26,782 nt of DNA, taken from IMG/VR virus record IMGVR_UViG_3300034375_004677, positions 1-26,782 of that record; one strand, 5' to 3'. The notes under the pieces were generated by a model that saw only the letters and a list, made by a program, of their open reading frames with translations, searched no databases and was not told where the DNA came from. The position numbers were made by a program, and so were the translations under genes. Positions 23,601 through 26,782 of the stretch are shown here, piece by piece. Within the stretch, counting starts at the first letter, position 1. Every line of letters begins with the position of its first letter. The DNA is from a virus.

Positions 23601-25110
23601 CAATGCGAGAATCTATTTCGTCAAGGCTCATTCTACCAAGACGCCCATCGGCACGGCGATACAAAACCATATCCCCGTCCATATTCAAGACTTCAACCTG
23701 CTCGATTACTTGCCGCGATGGGTCCTTCAGGTCCCGGACTCTTAGGTTAAAGGTAACGGGGGCTTCTGACTCGTCGCGGGCAGCTTCCAGTTCCTCGCCA
23801 ACGGCAGTGTTAATGCTATTTAGTTTTCGTGTTGCGGCACCGAAAGCTTCCGCACCTCCTCTTACGGTCTTACCTACAAGGCCGCCAAGCAAAGCACTTT
23901 CGCCTACCCCCTCAAAGAATTGCTGGCGCTCGTCGTATGCACCGCGCTGCAAGCTGTTTTGTAGCAGCTGAGATGCACTCTCTTGTACTGCTTCCGGTAC
24001 AAAACCGCGCGTAAACATCCGACCTATCGCCTTAGATTCGATCTGGTCTACCGCTTCTTTTGTAACCTGCCTTACGCCCGCTGCTAGCGCGCTTTGGTTT
24101 GCCGCGCTTTTTATGACATCGTCTAAGCGTCTCTGTATGGCCGCCTTCACTGGCCCCGGAGCTTTATTTAAAAGCGTGTTTATGGTCACTGTTTCGAGCA
24201 GACCGATGGCACCACCCCCTGCCGTTATAAGTCTACGGAGGACAGGGCTTAACTTCTCACCTGTTTCTTTTTCAAAAGCGTCCATGCGGTCGCGGGCTTC
24301 AGAAGCACCCATACCCGAACCTAGAGCAGCTTGGGTAACCGTAGTACCTACGCCAATAGCTTTCGCGGTTTTATCTAGTTTATTAGCGGTGGCTATGGCC
24401 TTAAGTGAAGCGCCAGCAATAGACGTGGTTAGGAAGGGTACCACGCTACCAAGACCTTCGCCGAAGGTAGAAAGCCCCCTAGCAGTCGAATCGAATTGAA
24501 GCGCTTCTTTAGTTCGTTCTGATTGTTCTAAGCCCAAAGCGCTAATTAAAGATTCACCGCCAGCCTCTATAGCGCGGCCAAACCTTTCGCCACCTTCTCC
24601 AAAAATACCCGCCGTAGCACCTAGGTCTGCAACCCCGCGAATAGCTCCCCGAGGAATGCCAGCTAATGGAACACCTGCTGTCTCTAGGGCAGATAGCTGA
24701 GCAGCTGGGCGGCCCTTCTCGGCTAGGAACTGCTCGCGCTTTTGTAGGTCCTCAAGCTCTCGTCTGGCTCGGTCTATTTTAGTATCGTACTGCGCCGTTA
24801 CACCCTGATACTGACTGACGTTACCGAAAAACCCTTCAAAGCGCGGACCTAAACGACTAGCAGCTTCCTCCTCTGCCGCAGCCCTAGCCGCCTCGGCCTC
24901 CGCTATCTGTTGCGTGTATTTCGCTCTGCCACTTTCGATGGCGGCGCGCTCTGTATTTATTTCTGAGGGGGTAACGCTAGGTGCAGTGGATGCAGGTGTA
25001 GGGGCTGTAGCCCCATAAGCCTCGCCTAGCATGCGCAGTTGTTCGGGAGTAACATCATCTGGTACGTTAGTAACAATCGTACCGTCCGGCATCCTAATAT
25101 TTATAGGCAT
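17659..25110 (-). CDS. Giant polyvalent virion protein with YkuD-like and LPD38-like domains
   Basis: A 2483-residue minus-strand protein. ATG 25108-25110 has AGAGG upstream on its strand. It opens with INIRMPDGTIVTNVPDDVTP, a common head of large phage structural proteins. Residues about 60-110 look coiled-coil; Ala/Gly-rich hydrophobic segments lie near 240-320. Long Pro/Glu/Ala-rich linkers (about 900-960, 1030-1100, 1420-1455) separate folded parts. Between two of them is a YkuD L,D-transpeptidase-like domain (about 1255-1390): HGN with His1331 and SMGC with Cys1358; the usual HGC His is Met and the His-to-Cys gap is longer than usual. The C-terminal third has the LPD38-like order SPIYLYGTAYFRD (Arg1902, Asp1903), then LNLTRRGEW, and PMGF. 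Such proteins are typically packaged and injected with DNA. Probable peptidoglycan-acting ejection protein. Confidence 0.82.
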   Translation of the reverse strand: MPINIRMPDGTIVTNVPDDVTPEQLRMLGEAYGATAPTPASTAPSVTPSEINTERAAIESGRAKYTQQIAEAEAARAAAEEEAASRLGPRFEGFFGNVSQYQGVTAQYDTKIDRARRELEDLQKREQFLAEKGRPAAQLSALETAGVPLAGIPRGAIRGVADLGATAGIFGEGGERFGRAIEAGGESLISALGLEQSERTKEALQFDSTARGLSTFGEGLGSVVPFLTTSIAGASLKAIATANKLDKTAKAIGVGTTVTQAALGSGMGASEARDRMDAFEKETGEKLSPVLRRLITAGGGAIGLLETVTINTLLNKAPGPVKAAIQRRLDDVIKSAANQSALAAGVRQVTKEAVDQIESKAIGRMFTRGFVPEAVQESASQLLQNSLQRGAYDERQQFFEGVGESALLGGLVGKTVRGGAEAFGAATRKLNSINTAVGEELEAARDESEAPVTFNLRVRDLKDPSRQVIEQVEVLNMDGDMVLYRRADGRLGRMSLDEIDSRIVPESGYRAFATPEDFSVDVLRTRLDAAASNVEGADAGALDRYITGVTRKVANAIAFGNPQEALNYISTLESRFAGTRGKKAKTTASPGDKAMQAVLEEARNAITDYQVAYGKSQAQPGVEVGTVTPTEESAQLAREASKAALEESLRLKAEERAERKALLDEARTQPYNPDNPYGIFSWFDTKLRDSGYGGITTEEALALRDILRFESQLETADLSTEARRQRDVALERFAIIESILVSNELPNNQKAAAIDAALSQEGRPSLTEEEARMVYGQLVAEEVFGAEGRMSKQRQAILNSVMLDDTVPMSDKVREFNARLEAIPELAGIAPTNEELAALSGVAELEARIPERQERTQAEREQDADAATTPDAGTPNIGRVEPSVPASSGRPAVQSQTNEQLELPFGGGVGASSPDVSDNTGGVTAPQPALTEEAAPEVQEETAPKKLSVKSIEGKPAIKQRRTADEGTYYEVELSDGRVARIYRDTDQFGPSNPVWYIEPASVGVNRTDLAAMGMPDMLGTNKEEALEALPGWVERNAPPTPEVQEEAAPEEAAPVEVERNAPAKRRAPPTPEVQEEAAPEEAAPEEVPQAPEVQEEAVHSKLNENEKQRLAKHYGRKTYDEVAKRQFIQDFSNAVTNGINSVAKAIRGIIRRIQKSVLAGAVVLSPAALTVDTPANFAVNLEAAQPSAEFAVTNQKFIPAEILAVMSPAAQATYEALAPAAVASNRSFMIADKPNGRLLIFGKDGVFQQDTIAIYGRDAGDTLSAERLDARGYEDLGRGERVTPSGVFTFRVVDNPDYPGQKVLALRSPGKTRRVGIGERRGTGVFVGLHGNTVTSAQRAAALKSGDAAQSKQSMGCIVTSPEFFTENIAPNIDEFANAVVAIVPDEQTNLDAVLAESTALTPLPQLVASRLASTMASLTAPETAVTEEAAPEVAVTEEAAPETAVTEEAAPALALGAMGAMGVGQPGQRGAPRQVGRREEDMPAEPSLESRMPDNPNVSKPQMVGAIADIINWSTSKKSKITRKLNYKYQDAVDYAQALARSYGVSIESLPSNMSLDRKFELFESRKTGNQMELQRRFLRPIIDLMKELDVNPDDVGLFLWARSAKDRNALVAIRNATMPDGGSGLTNAEAEVVMQFLAESQNGELMPKLQKIAKLHDKLVRHMLKLRVDSGLLTQQQADAALEQQPFYTPLKGYATDGDMQLLGESELDGFGRYKEDVERNGDKKLKAAMRQLGTRKSEFFQVEGRTTIPLNPIFNLFADAQQVVMYAEKNRVGQTFLDNILDDPEGHANIARVYTDLDSRTMIKPSKDLAYPDGTPVNANIQREVQQGNVLVVKKDGTPYYIEFAPTDAGDAMKRVFSNMTPAQASKWFQFVQNRANGLKSMLTRYSPIYLYGTAYFRDTQDAIKTAYVAQNMEGGPAKGTKIAEDMLKYLSPQLGKRRVPFTEKYVQSPAVSPLTGAIKNFITGRPPQTPDEARFMTALQEMIEEGGAVGHAMVASAETIAQEAKAELETYANMRKGGARKLGAGVNNLRKGTAKALDATAQTIDLNARLATYLAAIENNLSKEDAARLALDSSLNLTRRGEWAPILDTLLFFYSPTVESARKLVRMGTKGGAKYLRRIFYLGVLSAMWNSLFGDNDDDGDGRTNYQQVPSYIKQTRLVMFYGTGANDYVAIPMGFLLALPKYLGEVTTETALGVIKSPEEAGVLITDALGKVVAGALNAASPIRGEVEDVPSAAQSLMPSMAKPLTDVFIFNRNYFNSPIYRSQSEFDNRIRSALGKPGTPEAYKKFASFMNEASFGSKYTSGYLDAQPEIWRYVFTQYTGGLGRIADQTLAKGIDPEKPLHQQIPVLNSFVGKGSEYGPMNDYYKLTGKGTPIEGKPAMEIVYKNYRGENSTVETALDILNAHYADAPHLFDKTLLDAYKLTEDRLDDIYKERKEMLERNSDPDVKRRIRNRYMEEASREQARFNRLYRAIEKEYR
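20751..20849 (-). repeat. 30-bp tandem repeat in the giant gene
   Basis: Three near-identical 30-base units (20751-20780, 20781-20810, 20811-20840) and a 9-base partial fourth. On the coding strand each encodes TAVTEEAAPE with one V/T swap in the middle unit. They form a flexible acidic linker just after the YkuD-like domain. Confidence 0.9.
21857..22011 (-). repeat. Duplicated Pro/Glu/Ala linker in the giant gene
   Basis: A 50-base sequence is repeated exactly at 21857-21906 and 21947-21996. Each copy is followed by GGTGCGTTACGCTCAAC (21923-21939 and 21995-22011), with 16 extra bases before the first of these. On the coding strand they encode VERNAP and PTPEVQEEAAPEEAAP-type repeats. The pattern looks like slippage or unequal recombination that lengthened a flexible hinge. 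Confidence 0.88.
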
Positions 25111-25114
25111 CAGA

Positions 25115-26407
25115 CTACCTCTGTTTTTGGGGGCCGAATTGCTTCATAAAGGCGGCAAAGTCTACCGTTCGGGTACCAGTGGCTCCGCTACCGCCCCCAT
25201 ATAGCTGTGATTCTATTTGGGTTATCTTAGCCTTAGCAGTGTCTATGATGTTTTGCTGGTTAGTAATTTTGTCTTCGTCTTGACGCCAACTCCACTTATC
25301 CTTCTCGTTATCAATCTTGAATTGCGCATCAACTATTTGCCTATTTAAGTCTGTAATTTGCTCGGTTAATGCTGTCCGTTCCCCTGCCGACAGCCCTTTA
25401 TCTCCACCACTACCTCTACTAGCTGCCCCGATTCGCGCGCTCTCTAGGGTGGTGGCTCTGTCTCGCGCGTTCTCCAGAGCTTGGAACTCCTGCCTAGTCT
25501 CCGCCAGACGCACTTCGATTTCGGCCTGAGCCGCCTCGCTAGCTCCCCGACGCTTGGCTTCCGCGAGTTGTAGTTGTAGGCCATAGACTTCACGAGCCGT
25601 CCGGTTGCTCGCCTCTTCGAGTTCAGCGGAAGTCTTGAGGAGTTCCATCTCCTTAGCTTCCATCTCTTTTTTCGACTCTTGTATCTGCTTGCCGCCGCCT
25701 ACGAACCCACTAACGAGAGCCTCCATGGGTGACATACCCGGCTGTATCGACCCAAGACCTGCAAACAGGCCCGCTAGTTCTGCGCGCTTACGCTCCTTTT
25801 CAGGATCAAACCCGGCTCCTAACCGTGCTTTAAGTTTTTCTCTAGCTTCAGATTCGGTAGGCAATACGCCCTGTAGCTGCGCCCCAGCCGCATCTAAATC
25901 AAGCGCAGGATTGATCTGCGCAAGTAGCTCGGGAGGTATGCCCATAATTGTCTGCGGAGCAGCAGTGGTGCCGCCAACATTGTACCCAACAATACCGCCT
26001 GAAGCCATCTGAGCCGGAGCAAAGTCTAGGCCGCCAATACCGCCTTGTGCGGGAGGCATACCCTGCGGAGCGGGGGCACCCATCTGTGGACCCATCTGTG
26101 GACCCATTTGTGTAGGCATGGGAGATGCTGCTTGTGGCATAGCGCCAAGACCGCCGGTGGCTTGCGCCATCTCGGGAAACTCCTCCTGAAGCACGCTCGG
26201 CTGCTGCGCCGCCATGGCGTTGCGCTCAGCTACTACGCTATCTGAAAGGCGCTTAGCCAGAAGACCCTGAGTAACATTGATCTGCCCGTTCATGACGAGC
26301 TTCATGATATCCTGCGGGTTACCCTTAGTGCGGGCAACGATGTCAGGGATACTTAGATCGGCGGAACCCAGTCCTCGTTCGGTACGGTCAAAAGCAGTTT
26401 CAGCCAT
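25115..26407 (-). CDS. Virion-type coiled-coil protein, 430 residues
   Basis: Minus strand, ATG 26405-26407; its stop is 4 bases before the start of the giant gene, so they are cotranscribed. The N-terminus has DRTERGLGS and helical segments. Residues about 95-165 are Met/Gly/Pro/Gln-rich, including three GPQM repeats (12-base DNA repeat at 26079-26114), and carry ASGGIVGYNVGG, a motif I associate with phage structural proteins. Residues about 240-390 are mostly a long coiled coil (ESKKEMEAKEMELLKTSAE and later segments). No enzyme motif is seen. Position beside a giant ejection-type protein makes it a probable internal virion or tail protein. Confidence 0.72.
   Translation of the reverse strand: MAETAFDRTERGLGSADLSIPDIVARTKGNPQDIMKLVMNGQINVTQGLLAKRLSDSVVAERNAMAAQQPSVLQEEFPEMAQATGGLGAMPQAASPMPTQMGPQMGPQMGAPAPQGMPPAQGGIGGLDFAPAQMASGGIVGYNVGGTTAAPQTIMGIPPELLAQINPALDLDAAGAQLQGVLPTESEAREKLKARLGAGFDPEKERKRAELAGLFAGLGSIQPGMSPMEALVSGFVGGGKQIQESKKEMEAKEMELLKTSAELEEASNRTAREVYGLQLQLAEAKRRGASEAAQAEIEVRLAETRQEFQALENARDRATTLESARIGAASRGSGGDKGLSAGERTALTEQITDLNRQIVDAQFKIDNEKDKWSWRQDEDKITNQQNIIDTAKAKITQIESQLYGGGSGATGTRTVDFAAFMKQFGPQKQR
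26079..26114 (-). repeat. 12-bp tandem repeat encoding GPQM
   Basis: Two exact CCCATCTGTGGA units and one variant (CCCATTTGTGTA) in a row. On the coding strand they give T-Q-M-G-P-Q-M-G-P-Q-M-G in the 430-residue virion-type protein. Short repeats of this type vary in copy number between related phages. Confidence 0.85.
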
Positions 26408-26413
26408 AGCTAA

Positions 26414-26782
26414 TTATCCCATTATCTGCCCGGCAGCGAGGGTGCCGAGGCCGCCGGTGAGGTACGAGAGCGGGTTTGTCGGTTGTCTGTAGGTTATTTG
26501 CGAGGTCTGCGACCCGGCAGGAAGACCACGAATGACGTTGCTGTAGAAGCCGAGAGTCTCTTGCGGGTAATCGCGCTGACGTAGGAAGTCGGCATAGAAC
26601 TGGTCGAGGCGCTGTTGTTCAAGAGCCTGCGGTAGCCCCGCTGCCTGCTGCATCATATTCAGGCGCTGGATGTCCGCCTGCTGCTGATACTGGCCTAGGT
26701 TGCCAAGTGTTTGCGCCATCTGCCCGGCCTGAGCAAGACCAGCGAGACCCTGACTAGAACCAAACTGGCGAGATTGCTCTCC
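26414..26782 (-). CDS. C-terminal part of a virion-type protein, cut by the window edge
   Basis: The frame is open from the right edge through the first ATG (26717-26719): 21 more codons (starting GEQSRQFGSSQGLAG) precede it without a stop, so this ATG is probably internal. The visible 122 residues are rich in Gln, Leu, Ala and Tyr, with LPQALEQQRLDQFYADFLRQ and a C-terminal Gly/Leu segment (LSYLTGGLGTLAAGQIMG). This style is typical of internal or tail fibre-proximal phage proteins. Stop TAA at 26414-26416 is 6 bases from the next start. Confidence 0.7.
   Translation of the reverse strand, partial: GEQSRQFGSSQGLAGLAQAGQMAQTLGNLGQYQQQADIQRLNMMQQAAGLPQALEQQRLDQFYADFLRQRDYPQETLGFYSNVIRGLPAGSQTSQITYRQPTNPLSYLTGGLGTLAAGQIMG

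Noticed and set aside
17659-25110. Many plus-strand open frames of 60-135 codons opposite the giant gene
   Set aside because: They lie in antisense frames of a single continuous 2483-residue frame, lack ribosome-binding sites, and their content mirrors the repeats of the real gene.
26414-26719. Complete 101-residue gene starting at 26719
   Set aside because: The reading frame stays open to the window edge, so the ATG is probably internal to a longer gene.
1-26782. tRNA genes, integrase or attachment sites
   Set aside because: I looked for tRNA-like cloverleaf arms, integrase motifs and long repeats at intergenic junctions and saw none; a dedicated scan could still find a weak one.

Overview
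The window is part of a tailed double-stranded DNA phage genome. It is densely packed, most starts overlap the previous stop (ATGA, TAATG, TTGA), there are no rRNA or tRNA genes, and it carries a phage replication set plus large structural proteins. The giant internal virion-type protein suggests a podovirus-like phage, probably aquatic. Three promoters share the spacing and sequence I associate with alphaproteobacterial housekeeping promoters (CTTGAC-N17-CTATAT-like), so an alphaproteobacterial host is a reasonable but unproven guess.

Bases 1-17577 read on the plus strand as early and middle genes, in three promoter-led blocks. Block 1 (promoter at 18-46) carries a MoxR-like AAA+ ATPase, a metallopeptidase/VWA protein, a DUF3150-like protein, a 309-residue unknown and a chain of very small genes, one resembling a ribbon-helix-helix antitoxin. 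Block 2 (promoter at 5004-5032, then a 13-bp leader hairpin) holds a VRR-NUC nuclease, a family A DNA polymerase with Leu at the 762-equivalent position, a Cys-rich mini-protein, a SAM methyltransferase, a lone DnaA domain IV protein, a GT-A glycosyltransferase-like protein, an HTH + DUF6378-like protein, a Cas4/RecB-like Fe-S nuclease, a basic HNH-like protein and an SNF2-type helicase. Block 3 (promoter at 12841-12870) holds a coiled-coil protein, a zinc-containing candidate ssDNA-binding protein, a small HTH protein, a 957-residue primase-helicase and a 64-residue protein. An intrinsic terminator at 17624-17660 closes the rightward strand.

Bases 17659-26782 read on the minus strand and look like late structural genes. 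From right to left these are the C-terminal end of a Gln/Ala-rich protein cut by the window edge, a 430-residue coiled-coil virion-type protein, and a 2483-residue polyvalent protein with an embedded YkuD-like L,D-transpeptidase domain and an LPD38-like C-terminal region.

The replication proteins make a nearly self-contained replisome: initiator-like DnaA domain, primase-helicase, SSB-like protein, Pol I and several nucleases. No ligase, integrase, lysis gene, capsid or terminase is visible here. Recurrent features across the early region are the extended ribosome-binding motif GGAGCAAAC and hairpins in 5' leaders.
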